DNA of 64,000 bases, taken from Planctomycetota bacterium. Its GTDB lineage: Bacteria; Planctomycetota; Phycisphaerae; UBA1845. Below the pieces are notes generated by a model that ran no database searches, was not told where the DNA came from, and saw only the letters and a program-made list of their open reading frames with translations. Each line of letters opens with the position of its first letter. Position 1 is the stretch's first letter. Both the position numbers and the translations under genes were made by a program. The stretch is taken from assembly GCA_024280855.1 (NCBI GenBank), contig JAJRPG010000071.1:17445-81444 (forward strand), given 5' to 3'. Shown piece by piece: positions 1 to 10,453 of this stretch.

Positions 1-19
1 GCCCAAGCCCCTATTAGAC

Positions 20-361
20 ATGCAGCCACTCAGCCCTCACATCGAAGGCATCGCGAATGATATGGGCAAGATGATTCAAATAGCCGCGAAGTTTGATTGC
101 CGAACGATGATAGCCATGCCCCCCTGGCACGCACGAGACATGGTCAAGAAAGCTATCCCGGCACTCGTCAAATCAGTGTCAAGCAAATGTCAGTCAGAGA
201 ATGTAGCTGAGGCGTTTTTTGTAGACACCCGCGATTGGGAGCAAGCCTTAACAAGTCAGCAAACCTGGCTACCTGACGGCATCCACTGGAACGACAAAGG
301 CAACAAAATCATAGCCAGGAAATTTGTCACGGCCCTACGAGAAAACAACTTCGTAGATTAG
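20..361 (+). CDS. C-terminal part of an SGNH/GDSL-like hydrolase (probably starts upstream of the window)
   Basis: Ends with ..WLPDGIHWNDKGNKIIARKF, resembling the SGNH block V D-x-x-H motif; no clear N-terminus in the window. Confidence 0.5.
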   Translation: MQPLSPHIEGIANDMGKMIQIAAKFDCRTMIAMPPWHARDMVKKAIPALVKSVSSKCQSENVAEAFFVDTRDWEQALTSQQTWLPDGIHWNDKGNKIIARKFVTALRENNFVD

Positions 362-441
362 CAATTCGTAATGGGGGGGGATAGGCAAGCCGCCAATCCC
401 ACCCACCGTAATACAAAATAGTTGCGGATTCGTAGTATGGT

Positions 442-1193
442 CTAGGGGTCTTTAGAAAGTTCAGCCACAACTTCGTCTGAAATATCCGAGTTGGAATAAA
501 CCGCATCCACATCGTCGTTTTCTTCCAGCGCATCAATAAGTCTCATGACCTTACGAGCAGCCTTAGCGTCCAATGACACGAGATTGTCAGCGACCATAGA
601 AAGATCAGCCGATTGAATTTCGATATGCGCCGCTAAAATCGCATCGCGCACTTGCTCAAACACCTCCGGTGCGCACAACACTTCGTGAATATGTGCGGTA
701 GAGCTGACATCGTCTGCCCCGGCTTCGAGTCCGATCTCCATGAGTTGATCTTCATCAGCTTTATCTCGCTCGATGATGATGACACCCTTTTGCGTAAACT
801 GAAAAGCGACGCAGTTGCTAGGCCCAAGGTTGCCACCCGCGCGATCGAAAATCTGTTTGATTTCACCGCTGGTCCGATTACGATTATCAGTCACAGCCTT
901 GCACATAACCGCAACGCCACCATGCCCGTACCCTTCGTAGAGTACATCTTCATAGCTTTCACCTTCTAGCTCACCTGTGCCTTTTTGATAGCCTTCTCGA
1001 TGGTATCCTTGGGCATATTGTCAGCCTTGGCTTTGTCCACTGCTAAACGCAGGGATGGATTATCCGCTACGTTGCCACCGTTTTTCGCAGCCATCGTGAC
1101 AGCGCGAGCAAGTTTGCTCCAACTCTTTCCGCGCTTAGCATCCAACGCGGCTTTCTTATGCTTAATCGTAGACCATTTCGAGTGACCAGACAC
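442..1193 (-). CDS. yebC: YebC/PmpR-family transcriptional regulator/translation factor, in two overlapping frames (966..1193 and 442..~986)
   Basis: N-part (GTG start) [43 protein letters not shown]-part [53 protein letters not shown]; the two join through a -1 shift at 981-987. Confidence 0.85.
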
Positions 1194-1259
1194 AGCGAGA
1201 CTCCTCATAACTTCGGTGGAAAACTGATTCAAATCTTCATTATCATTGTACAGAAAGAG

Positions 1260-4200
1260 CTATTTAACGCCATCGTTTTGCTTTTCTGTCTCAGCACCCG
1301 TCGCAGCTACCGGAGGCTGACCTCTTTCGCGAGCGGCAGCAATCTTCTTATCCGACAGCTCACCAATCTGTATGAGTTCAGCCGTGCTGGGCAGGTCTTC
1401 GTCGCGCTTAGCCAAAGCATCCCGTGAAGCGGTCCAATAATCAATAGCCTCTTTTTTAAGCCCCAGTCGCCAGCACACATCACCCACATGGTCAAGCACG
1501 ACCGGGTCCGCCTCTGCGGCATTCCCCAATGATCGCATAAGCCATTTTTTCGCGGCCTTAAATTCACCTTTTTTATACAACAGCCAACCGTAGGTATCGA
1601 GATAAGCCCGGTTCCTGGGCGATTGACTTACAGAATAGCGTATCATGCGCTCGGCTTCTTCGAGCCGAATGCCCTTGTTAATCCAACCATAAGCCACATC
1701 ATTATTAAACCCAACGTCCCTGGGCCTAATCATCAAAGCCTTTTCCAACGTAGCCATCGCTTTAGAATCTCGCTCGGAAAGCTGGTAACATTGCCCCATC
1801 GCCACGAGGTATCGAAAACGGGCATCCGGGTGCTTCGTCTCTTCAAGCCAATCTTCGAGCAAGTTAATAGCCTTGTCGTAATCTTTGCTATCCATGTATA
1901 GCGTCGCTTCAAGCGTATGTAGCTGAATCAAACGACGGTTCAGCTTCTCCAGGGAAAAAGGCTCGTCAGGCTGAAAAGGTAAAGGCCTGGACGACTGCTT
2001 AGCCTTGACCCTTGGCTGCCGTTGTCGGGAGCGTGCCTGTATGAGCTTGATGACTTCATCAGTTAGCGCATCAATATACTCAGCCGCTTCATGAAATCGC
2101 TCATCTTGTCGCAGGGTCAGAATAAGCCTGTTTTGAAAAAACTGTCGATTGAACGTGTGTAGCAAAACCTCTTCTGATAACTGTCGGACATCCTCATAGG
2201 CCTTGGTTTCAGAAAGAACCTCGACAAGCAGTGCCAATGCGCCGTCGCTATCAGGGTCTTCTGCTACCCAGTCCAAAGCATACTGCTCCGCCCGTGTATA
2301 CTGCTTATCCGTCATAAGCGCCGCGACCAGGTCTGTGAGCTTGTCGCGATTATCAGCATCTTCCTGGAAAGCTTTTTCACGAATCGCAATAGCCTCTTTA
2401 GTTCGCTCATTGATTAAATAGGACCGAGACAATAACGAAAGCCAACTTTCCCCGCCAGGCTCCTCAGACCACCGCTGCATCAACGACAACTGCTCATCAA
2501 TTCGTTTAGTCTCTTGAAGAATTTCTACAACAAGCTGACGATATCGTCGGCGCTGATGCTTGTTTATCTCCGCATCATCCTGATAAGGCTGAGCAATAGC
2601 CAGTGCCGCGTCGTAGTCACCCAGCGTCCAGTGCAAATCAGCCAGGGCAAGTCGCCATCGATGACGATTAGGCCGGCGCCGCAACAAGTCTTTGAGAAGA
2701 TCAATCGCCTGCTCAAATTCCAACATCTGTTGGCTGGTGACAACCAAACCAAATTTCGCATCCTCACTATCCGGGTCAGCCAAAATCGCTTTACGATACA
2801 ACTCGATCACAGGCTCCGGGTCTTCCTCCGGGACATACGTCTCAGCCAACGCCAGCCAAAGCGAGGCGTCGTTCGGATAGGCATCAGTTAGCGCCAGTAG
2901 TTCAGTGCGATACGAGATCGGGTCAATCTCCGGCAGTTCGTTTGCGAGTACCTGACAACGGGCGCGTTGAACTTCATCAGAACCATGATCGGCTATATAT
3001 TGAAAAGCTTTTTCTGCAAGTTCAGGCTTGTTATCACTCAAATAAATTCGAGCCAACAACTCGCGGGCTTCATCGTTCGTTGGCTGCTGTCCCAGAAGTA
3101 CCCGCAGTTGCCGCTGCGCACCAAGGCGTTTCCCCAAACTAACCTGAACACGCGAAAGCAACAGCATAGCCTCAGCGTTCATACGATCCAATTGCAAAGC
3201 CGCTTTGAAATGATTCGCCGCAGCTTCATTGTCATCAAGACGCCGATTGATCTTGCCCAGCAGCACTTCCAAACCAGCATCTTCAGGCACGTCATCCTGC
3301 TTACGCGAGACCGCACGCAAAGCCTCGTCGTATTGATAATCATTCATCAACATCGAAGCTAACAAACGACGCGCGGGAATAAAATTTTCGTGAGCCTGTA
3401 AACACTGATCGAGCAGCGTTCTCGCCCGCTTCTTTTGACCATCCGCCAGGGAAATTTTAACGAGCAACAGCGTTTCCCATTCATTGGCCTCAGTCATTGG
3501 CGCAGTAAGCAAAGCCTTAATCGACGCTGGCGTATTTATTAGCAGCTTAACAGCGTTATTTATTTGCCCCTCGTCAGGTTGGCCAAAAGCTAATCCTGCG
3601 GCGCTCTGCGATAGAGCTTGAACCCAATCTTCCTGACCAATATAAATCTGCACCAATCGCGCACGAACCATAGCCTGAGATGTATGCCGCTTGAGAAAAT
3701 CTTGCAAAGACTGCAAAGATTCCTGCGCCCGATTAGCCTCACCAAAAGCATTCGCCAAAGACAACACTAGATGAGCTTTGTCAGGCTCTTGACGCTGAAA
3801 TTTTACTAGCTGAGCAATGAGCGCATCGTTACGATTGAGTTTCTTGAACATGCGCGTGACTAATGCAACCGTAGGCTCATCGACCTGAGTAAGGTTGCCA
3901 ATGATGTCAATGGCCTGCTCTGTTTGACCCGCAAAATCGAGAAGCTCAGCATATCGAATGATCGTAGCTGAGTCTGCATCCCCAGCCAGCGCAGCCCGGG
4001 CCAGCGCCTTCGCCGCCTGATCGAATTTCCCAAGCTTCGCCAGTAATTCTGACTTTTTCACCGAAGCAAATCCGCCCGTCGCCCGCAGCAACGTCGTCGC
4101 CTCGCCCTGCTTCATTTCCGCGCCGAACGCCTCCGCCGTGCGCTCAAAATCGTTGTAAGCATCCAACGACGCCTGGACAAAACCTTCTCGTGACAAGGCC

Positions 4201-4772
4201 TCAGCGATAAAGTACTGACACCGTAGGGAGATGGAAGGGTCTTGGTGAATGCCAGGACAAGCCAGCGCCGTGCGAAAAGCCAGGATAGCCGCTTCGTCGT
4301 CACTGTCCGCGATCGCACATTGGCCAAGAACAAGATACGCCGTCGCATCATCTGGTGATTGATCGATGGCACTCTCGGCGTGGGTGCGTGCCCGCCTTGT
4401 GTTACCAGCCTCCCAGTGCAACACCGCCATCATGCGATGAATCAAGGCGTGCTTCGGGTCAAAACGCAGCGCACGATCAAGTTCACCCGAAGCTTGCGTG
4501 AAACGTTGTTCGTTCATCAAGCTGCGCGCTTTCGCCACACGCTTCGCAGCCCTCTCCGATAAAGGCGGAAGCGATGAGGCCGCTTCGATTGGCGCAATCG
4601 CTGGTGTAAGCTCGTTTAGATGTAGATAAGCACGCTCGGGATTGAGCACAACCTCAGGTGTCGTCGAGGTCGTAGCATTAGCCGATTGCGAGGATTGTAT
4701 TGTCGCCTGGTTTGTCGCACAAGCAGATAAACATAAACAGCCGGTTAAAATTGCGGTGACTCTAGCCAACAT
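1260..4772 (-). CDS. Large tetratricopeptide-repeat lipoprotein
   Basis: Start MLARVTAILTGCLCLSACATNQ (lipobox LSAC) followed by many TPR-like helical repeats. Confidence 0.8.
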   Translation of the reverse strand: MLARVTAILTGCLCLSACATNQATIQSSQSANATTSTTPEVVLNPERAYLHLNELTPAIAPIEAASSLPPLSERAAKRVAKARSLMNEQRFTQASGELDRALRFDPKHALIHRMMAVLHWEAGNTRRARTHAESAIDQSPDDATAYLVLGQCAIADSDDEAAILAFRTALACPGIHQDPSISLRCQYFIAEALSREGFVQASLDAYNDFERTAEAFGAEMKQGEATTLLRATGGFASVKKSELLAKLGKFDQAAKALARAALAGDADSATIIRYAELLDFAGQTEQAIDIIGNLTQVDEPTVALVTRMFKKLNRNDALIAQLVKFQRQEPDKAHLVLSLANAFGEANRAQESLQSLQDFLKRHTSQAMVRARLVQIYIGQEDWVQALSQSAAGLAFGQPDEGQINNAVKLLINTPASIKALLTAPMTEANEWETLLLVKISLADGQKKRARTLLDQCLQAHENFIPARRLLASMLMNDYQYDEALRAVSRKQDDVPEDAGLEVLLGKINRRLDDNEAAANHFKAALQLDRMNAEAMLLLSRVQVSLGKRLGAQRQLRVLLGQQPTNDEARELLARIYLSDNKPELAEKAFQYIADHGSDEVQRARCQVLANELPEIDPISYRTELLALTDAYPNDASLWLALAETYVPEEDPEPVIELYRKAILADPDSEDAKFGLVVTSQQMLEFEQAIDLLKDLLRRRPNRHRWRLALADLHWTLGDYDAALAIAQPYQDDAEINKHQRRRYRQLVVEILQETKRIDEQLSLMQRWSEEPGGESWLSLLSRSYLINERTKEAIAIREKAFQEDADNRDKLTDLVAALMTDKQYTRAEQYALDWVAEDPDSDGALALLVEVLSETKAYEDVRQLSEEVLLHTFNRQFFQNRLILTLRQDERFHEAAEYIDALTDEVIKLIQARSRQRQPRVKAKQSSRPLPFQPDEPFSLEKLNRRLIQLHTLEATLYMDSKDYDKAINLLEDWLEETKHPDARFRYLVAMGQCYQLSERDSKAMATLEKALMIRPRDVGFNNDVAYGWINKGIRLEEAERMIRYSVSQSPRNRAYLDTYGWLLYKKGEFKAAKKWLMRSLGNAAEADPVVLDHVGDVCWRLGLKKEAIDYWTASRDALAKRDEDLPSTAELIQIGELSDKKIAAARERGQPPVAATGAETEKQNDGVK

Positions 4773-4873
4773 GTTGATCCTCTTTTGGCCATACCATAAT
4801 GTCTGTCGGACAAATCTATATGCCATGTGACAGGGATTCGTCATGGTTCGGCATGTCATCCTTGACAACAAGA

Positions 4874-5551
4874 TTACGTTTTTGCCTTAGCAGTCTTCGT
4901 TTTGCTCTTGGTCGTGGCTTTCTTTTTCTTGGTAGAAGAACCAGCCTTTTTCGTAGGAGAAAATGTCTGCATCACATAGAAAAAATCTTTCGCATCAGCC
5001 GCGCTTATATGCCGCTCAAGAAAAGCTTGCACTTCACCGCGCGAAGCCTGAGGATGAACGAGGTCGGCTATTTGCAAAGCTTCAAGCAACCGGTCGTCCA
5101 CCGGAATCGCATGACCACCTAAACTCCACAACGTCACTGACGCCACCGCATAATCATCTACGCCCTTGAGCGCTTCCAAATAGGTCCGCGCATCGCGCCG
5201 CCCCAGCGTGTGAAGCCGGTCCAGCGATAACACATTTTCGCATTCATAGACCGAAGCCAAGGCATCCAACAACGGGCGACAACGAGCCTTCGCCGACTGC
5301 GGAGCCGAGCCAATCGTAGCCTCAATCTCTTCAACCGTTGAAACCCGAATTTCATTCCAATCGACCATGTGCGCCAACAGGCGAGACGTGAATTTCTCAC
5401 CCCGCTCATCGCCCACAGCCGAGCCGAACATCGCAATACAAAGCCTGTTCAACGGATCATCCAACGGAGGCGGGTCGATCGACGTATAAGAACTGCGGGC
5501 CTTGGTGAACGCCTTTTTAATGCGCCCCGCGTACATGGTTCCTTGTTTCAT
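4874..5551 (-). CDS. Endonuclease III-like HhH-GPD fold protein with Lys-rich C-terminal tail
   Basis: PLNRLCIAMFGSAVGDERGEKFTSRLL and GVDDYAVASVTLWSLGGHAIPVDDRLLEAL align by eye with EndoIII; tail TKKKKATTKSKTKTAKAKT. Confidence 0.6.
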   Translation of the reverse strand: MKQGTMYAGRIKKAFTKARSSYTSIDPPPLDDPLNRLCIAMFGSAVGDERGEKFTSRLLAHMVDWNEIRVSTVEEIEATIGSAPQSAKARCRPLLDALASVYECENVLSLDRLHTLGRRDARTYLEALKGVDDYAVASVTLWSLGGHAIPVDDRLLEALQIADLVHPQASRGEVQAFLERHISAADAKDFFYVMQTFSPTKKAGSSTKKKKATTKSKTKTAKAKT

Positions 5552-6000
5552 TGTGTTGAATCCTCCGACGGCTCATCTGTTTCCACCGAGTCAGGCGATG
5601 GGCTGATTGGCCCATCTTCGCCAATTTCATTTTCTTCAAATAGGTGCGGAAATTCCAGGCGATTCTTCGCGAGTAATTCGTTCGTCGCCTGTGCCCGCTT
5701 AGCCGCGACGTCTTCTTCAAAGCGAAGTATCGGGCAATATCGCACATTGATATGCTGAGCAACCGTGCGCTGCAGCATGCCACTAGCATGACTCAGCGCC
5801 GTCAACGTCTTGCGCATGTCCGCGTCATCGCCGCGGACATGTACAAAAATGCTGGCATATTGCTTGTCACGCGACACTTCCACCCGCGTGATTGAAGTAG
5901 CTAAAGAATCGATTCGAGGGTCTTCCATGCGAAAAGATATCGTCTCGCTCACGACGCGCCGTATCAGGCTTTCTAGTTTTAATTTACGAAAGGAACCCAT
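5548..6000 (-). CDS. rbfA: Ribosome-binding factor A
   Basis: ISFRMEDPRIDSLATSITRVEVSRDKQYASIFVHV..RTVAQHINVRYCPILRFEED; position in the nusA-infB cluster. Confidence 0.9.
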   Translation of the reverse strand: MGSFRKLKLESLIRRVVSETISFRMEDPRIDSLATSITRVEVSRDKQYASIFVHVRGDDADMRKTLTALSHASGMLQRTVAQHINVRYCPILRFEEDVAAKRAQATNELLAKNRLEFPHLFEENEIGEDGPISPSPDSVETDEPSEDSTQ

Positions 6001-6028
6001 TTCTAAAATAGCCTTATTACTGTAAGCC

Positions 6029-6310
6029 CTAAACGATATCTCGTTCGTAGTCGATGAGGGTTATTCTGGGCATCGCCCGGACTGCGTCGACCAGTTTATC
6101 CAACTGAGAATGCAAAGGCCGAGCTTCACGAGAGACCATCGCAACAGCCAAGCGGCAACGCTTGGGCATGTCCAGATAAGCGACCTCAGCTATCGACACA
6201 TTAAACTTATTTCCCAACCGTTTCTTCAGGCTGAGAATCACACTGCGTTTATCCTTCAGGCTACGCGCCTCCAGGGTGGCTAGCTCTAACGTCAAAATGC
6301 CAACAACCAT
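6029..6310 (-). CDS. DUF503 / YlxP-like protein
   Basis: MVVGILTLELATLEARSLKDKRSVILSLKKRLGNKFNVSIAEV; location between infB and rbfA. Confidence 0.85.
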   Translation of the reverse strand: MVVGILTLELATLEARSLKDKRSVILSLKKRLGNKFNVSIAEVAYLDMPKRCRLAVAMVSREARPLHSQLDKLVDAVRAMPRITLIDYERDIV

Positions 6311-6315
6311 AATAA

Positions 6316-7446
6316 CTAATCATGCAGCACTTTCGCTGCGAACTCCCCGTCGTCGACGTCAATCTTAAAAAGCCGCAATTTATCGTCGTCGGTGACATAA
6401 GGAATCAAGCCGATTCGAGTCAGGGCTTTCATGACAAAATTCTGGTCAAATTCACTCACATCATAAAAACTAAGTTCTGAATTCACATGAGTCTTATCAA
6501 AAGAATAATTTTCGGCCGACGGAATATAATTATTCACCAACGATTCAATCGAAAATCCGCGCGTCTTTTCGGCTTGGATGCGTGGCAAAAATAACGAACG
6601 CACACCGCGAGAACGTCGTCCACGAATCGTGACGTCGCGATATTGACGAACTAAATAGTACTGACCGTCAATTTCATTAACGAAAAAGTCCGTGGCTTCA
6701 TCTGGAATGAAAAACTGTTTTATTAACTTGTTTCGCTGCGCATCGTCAGCATCCTGAAGCGCACGACGAAAAGCCTTATAGCCCGGAAAAACGGTCAGAT
6801 TGCGGTGGTTCCACGGAAATACTACCTCGACTACATAGCTGCCATCTGACAAATCTCTTTTGCTACCCGTACCATCAAGCCGGTGAACCCCGTCCGTCTC
6901 GAAAATACGTCTTGCGTCTGAGACTCGACTAGATTGAATGCAGTAAATCGCTGCACCGGGTGGCGTAGATGCGGTATACAAGTTAGGAAATTTATTTCTG
7001 CTAATCAATCCCACGCGGGCAGGTGGCTTCACATTTGGATTACGCGGCTTACGAACAACTTTATCGGAAGCAGATTTTTTCGATGTCGAGTTAGGAATAA
7101 TTTGCTGAATGCCGCCCTCCTCAAAAAGCGGTACGACAAATTTCTTACCCACAACCAGCACAATAATTAACAGCAAAGCGGCGTAGCACATACGCAACAC
7201 AATGGCGAACGGATTAATGTCTCCGGGCTTGCGCTTGACTGCTTGCTTTTTTTTCTTGCGTTTTTTACGGGAATTCTCCTCGTCAGGACTATGCACGTCG
7301 GAAAACAGAAAATCCAACTCATCGCCCTGGGGGTCGGGAACATTAGCCGACTTTCCGCAATACGAGCAACGAACGACACCGCCGGCGTCTTCGTCTTTCG
7401 CACGAACGGTATGACCACATTCTGCTTTGAATTCGATCATGCGCAA
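6316..7446 (-). CDS. Hypothetical zinc-ribbon, membrane-anchored protein
   Basis: N-terminal C-x-H..CSYCG ribbon-like motif, Lys/Arg-rich linker, one TM segment (LRMCYAALLLIIVLVVGKKFVV), C-terminal domain of unknown function. Confidence 0.65.
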   Translation of the reverse strand: MRMIEFKAECGHTVRAKDEDAGGVVRCSYCGKSANVPDPQGDELDFLFSDVHSPDEENSRKKRKKKKQAVKRKPGDINPFAIVLRMCYAALLLIIVLVVGKKFVVPLFEEGGIQQIIPNSTSKKSASDKVVRKPRNPNVKPPARVGLISRNKFPNLYTASTPPGAAIYCIQSSRVSDARRIFETDGVHRLDGTGSKRDLSDGSYVVEVVFPWNHRNLTVFPGYKAFRRALQDADDAQRNKLIKQFFIPDEATDFFVNEIDGQYYLVRQYRDVTIRGRRSRGVRSLFLPRIQAEKTRGFSIESLVNNYIPSAENYSFDKTHVNSELSFYDVSEFDQNFVMKALTRIGLIPYVTDDDKLRLFKIDVDDGEFAAKVLHD

Positions 7447-7643
7447 GCCGCCGTTGGGGTTAAATATATTTGCTTAACAACCACAACCACATCATTAGTT
7501 GTCGCGACGGAGAAATAAATCATTCTTGTATCGCGCCAATTCATATGTCGAGTACCGAATCTGTATCCCGGGCTACACATACTGCCAATCTTCTGCATGA
7601 AAAACTGTCGCGAACTTTGAATGACAACTAAGGCTATGTAGGA

Positions 7644-10388
7644 CTAAGCGAGTGTACGCGCCGTCTTAACAATTTCGTAAGATTCCAAGACGTCACCCAC
7701 ATGAATATCGTCAAAGCCTTCAAGTCGAATACCGCATTCAAATCCGTTCTTAACTTCTTTCACATCATCCTTAAAGCGACGAAGCGAAGCTATATAAGAA
7801 CCTTCTCGTACCACGACGCCGTCGCGCACAACTTTGATCAGGTGCTTACGATCTATCACACCATCAACCACTAAAGACCCGGCTACCGCACTGCCCTTTT
7901 TACCGAACCGGAATAAGTCACGAACCTCTATGCGGCCACGCGTCTCGATATTTTCTTCGGGCGAGAGCAACCCTTCCAAAGCCTTCTTGACGTCATCAAC
8001 AACATTGTAAATCACCCGATAGGAGCGAACGTCCACGCCGTGCATATCTGACAAGCGCTTGGCCCCCAAAGCCATGTCCACGCGGTACGCCACGACAATA
8101 CCGTCACTTGTCGCCGCTAACAACACATCACTATCGTTGACCGCGCCCACAGCAGCGTGACGAATGACAAGTTTAACTTCATCATCCGGGAATTCGCTAA
8201 GTGCCTGACGCATAGCCACAATACTTCCGTCCACGTCCGCTTTGATGATAAGGTTAAGTATGGGAATATCAGCCGTGCCGCGTTGGGCAAGTACATCCTG
8301 AAGCGTGCGCACCTTGGTCGATTTCAAACGGGCACTGACAGTTCGAATACGTTTTGTTTCTGCCGCGATTTCTTTGCCGCGCTGCATGGATTTAACGCAA
8401 AACAGCGTATCACCAGAACCCGGAACTTCGTCAAGCCCCCACACCTCAACAGGCATCGAAGGACCAGCCGATTTAATGCGATTTCCCTGGTCGTCGATAA
8501 TCGCCCGAACCTTACCGGAGGCAGGACCACAAACAATGAGGTCGCCCACGCGGAGCGTGCCTTCTCGAATGAGTACATTCGCTACTGAGCCTACGCCCGT
8601 CTTGGTTTCAGCTTCCAAAACCGTGCCCTTAGCCGGGATGGTCGGGTCAGCTTTCAAGTCCAATACCGAACTCAAGTCAGCTAAGTGTTCTACAAGTTCT
8701 GTAATGCCCGTACCCGTCGTAGCCGAGGTCGGTATCACGTCAATTTCGCCGCCCCAATCGCCGGAAGGCGTCAGCCCATGCTCGGCTAATTGACCGAATA
8801 TTTTCAACTTATTGTCGTCGCCTAAGTCAATTTTATTTAGTGCGATCACAATAGGAACCTCAGCGGCTTTGGCATGTTGAATCGCTTCTACGGTTTGAGG
8901 CATGATGCCGTCGTCGGCTGCGATAACCAAAATCACGACGTCGGTAACCTGAGCGCCTCGGGCACGCATCTCCGTAAACGCCTTGTGGCCTGGAGTATCC
9001 ACAAACGTTACTGGTCCGTGGTCAGAGTCTATATGATAAGAGCTAATGTGCTGCGTGATGCCGCCATCTTCACCGGAGGCGACCGTTGCGCGACGGATAC
9101 TATCCAGCAAGCTGGTCTTACCGTGGTCAACATGGCCTAGCATCGTCACGACGGGAGGCCTGGGCGCTAACTTCTTACGAGGCCGTTCATCGAATTCTTC
9201 ACTCAACTGGTCCAGCAAAGTCTTAGCAGCTACCACTTTCAATTCAATACCGTACGACAAAGCAATCATCTCAGCTGGCTCTTGCGGGAGAATCATGTTG
9301 ATGTTGGGAACCAAATCATACTCATCACGCAAGGTCTTAAATAACTGAATAAAATTCAAACCCGTCGCCGAGCAAAACTCTTTCAAACGAATAGGCTCGT
9401 TTACAGTCGCTTCTGTCTTAGGCTCTACCTGGAAAGCTTGTTGCGAACCACCAGCCTGGGCACGGCGACGATGTATCATGCGTCGACCAGTCGCCCCAGC
9501 TAATCGCTGTTTACGTTCTTGTAAATCCTGATTGCCGTACTCAGCCATCCTCTCGCCAGCTTCGTTAAGTCGAGCCGCTGCGCGACGTGGATTTACGCGG
9601 GCACGACGTTTTCCAGGAACAACAGCGCCCTTGCCAGGTGCGTCCGGTGAAGTAAACGGGGCACCAGTCGAAGGCCCGGACCCAGGCGCTGATGGCGCGG
9701 GCCTACTAACGGGTGGTCTTCTGCGAAAGGTATCATGCTCCGGCGCTTCGTAGCGAACCACGCGCGGGCCTTGAAGCTTAGCGGGTGTGGGTACATGCTG
9801 AGGCCCCGCAGGGGTTACTGGCCCAGCAGGCGCTGGGGGCGTTTTTTCAGCTACATCAGGAGTCGCGATTGGCGCGGCTTCAATATCAGTTGGACCATCT
9901 GCAGGACTTTCTTTAGTCGTCGGAGCAGCCGTTGTTTCAGCTACCGCGTCAGCTATGACAGGTTCGGAAGAAGCGGCTGTCTCAGGTTGACCGTCTGGTG
10001 GCACCACGGCTGGTGGCGCTTCTACGATGACCTCAGGCGTAGAATCGCCAACGACCATAGCCTCTTGTGCCGTAGCGCTGTCAGCTACTGCAACACCAAC
10101 GTCTTCCGCTGATTCTTTTTCCGTGGCTTCAGAAGCGGCGACTGCTTTCTTCTTTCGAGTGGATGGCACACGAACTTTTTTCAGATCTACGCGCGTTGCA
10201 GTTTCAACCGAAACCTTATCGGCACCTTCAGAAAACCATTCTTTAATCGTCTCTTGCAGTCCCGCGCTAACCGTAGACATATGGTTCTTAATCACGTCGA
10301 CACCTTCAGCGACACATTTTTCGACGATGACCTTACTGGAAACCTCCAGTAGTTTAGCTAAGTTGTGGACCCGTATCTTTTCGGACAA
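7644..10388 (-). CDS. infB: Translation initiation factor IF-2
   Basis: [49 protein letters not shown]; long Ala/Pro-rich N-terminal region. Confidence 0.97.
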   Translation of the reverse strand: MSEKIRVHNLAKLLEVSSKVIVEKCVAEGVDVIKNHMSTVSAGLQETIKEWFSEGADKVSVETATRVDLKKVRVPSTRKKKAVAASEATEKESAEDVGVAVADSATAQEAMVVGDSTPEVIVEAPPAVVPPDGQPETAASSEPVIADAVAETTAAPTTKESPADGPTDIEAAPIATPDVAEKTPPAPAGPVTPAGPQHVPTPAKLQGPRVVRYEAPEHDTFRRRPPVSRPAPSAPGSGPSTGAPFTSPDAPGKGAVVPGKRRARVNPRRAAARLNEAGERMAEYGNQDLQERKQRLAGATGRRMIHRRRAQAGGSQQAFQVEPKTEATVNEPIRLKEFCSATGLNFIQLFKTLRDEYDLVPNINMILPQEPAEMIALSYGIELKVVAAKTLLDQLSEEFDERPRKKLAPRPPVVTMLGHVDHGKTSLLDSIRRATVASGEDGGITQHISSYHIDSDHGPVTFVDTPGHKAFTEMRARGAQVTDVVILVIAADDGIMPQTVEAIQHAKAAEVPIVIALNKIDLGDDNKLKIFGQLAEHGLTPSGDWGGEIDVIPTSATTGTGITELVEHLADLSSVLDLKADPTIPAKGTVLEAETKTGVGSVANVLIREGTLRVGDLIVCGPASGKVRAIIDDQGNRIKSAGPSMPVEVWGLDEVPGSGDTLFCVKSMQRGKEIAAETKRIRTVSARLKSTKVRTLQDVLAQRGTADIPILNLIIKADVDGSIVAMRQALSEFPDDEVKLVIRHAAVGAVNDSDVLLAATSDGIVVAYRVDMALGAKRLSDMHGVDVRSYRVIYNVVDDVKKALEGLLSPEENIETRGRIEVRDLFRFGKKGSAVAGSLVVDGVIDRKHLIKVVRDGVVVREGSYIASLRRFKDDVKEVKNGFECGIRLEGFDDIHVGDVLESYEIVKTARTLA

Positions 10389-10453
10389 AACCGATTCTCC
10401 GCTAATGCAACTGCAACGACCGCCAACCCATTAACAATTAGGATGGACAGTCG

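Noticed and set aside
8157-8793. Plus-strand ORFs of 143 and 162 aa within infB
   Set aside because: Antisense to a clear IF-2 coding sequence with no independent support.
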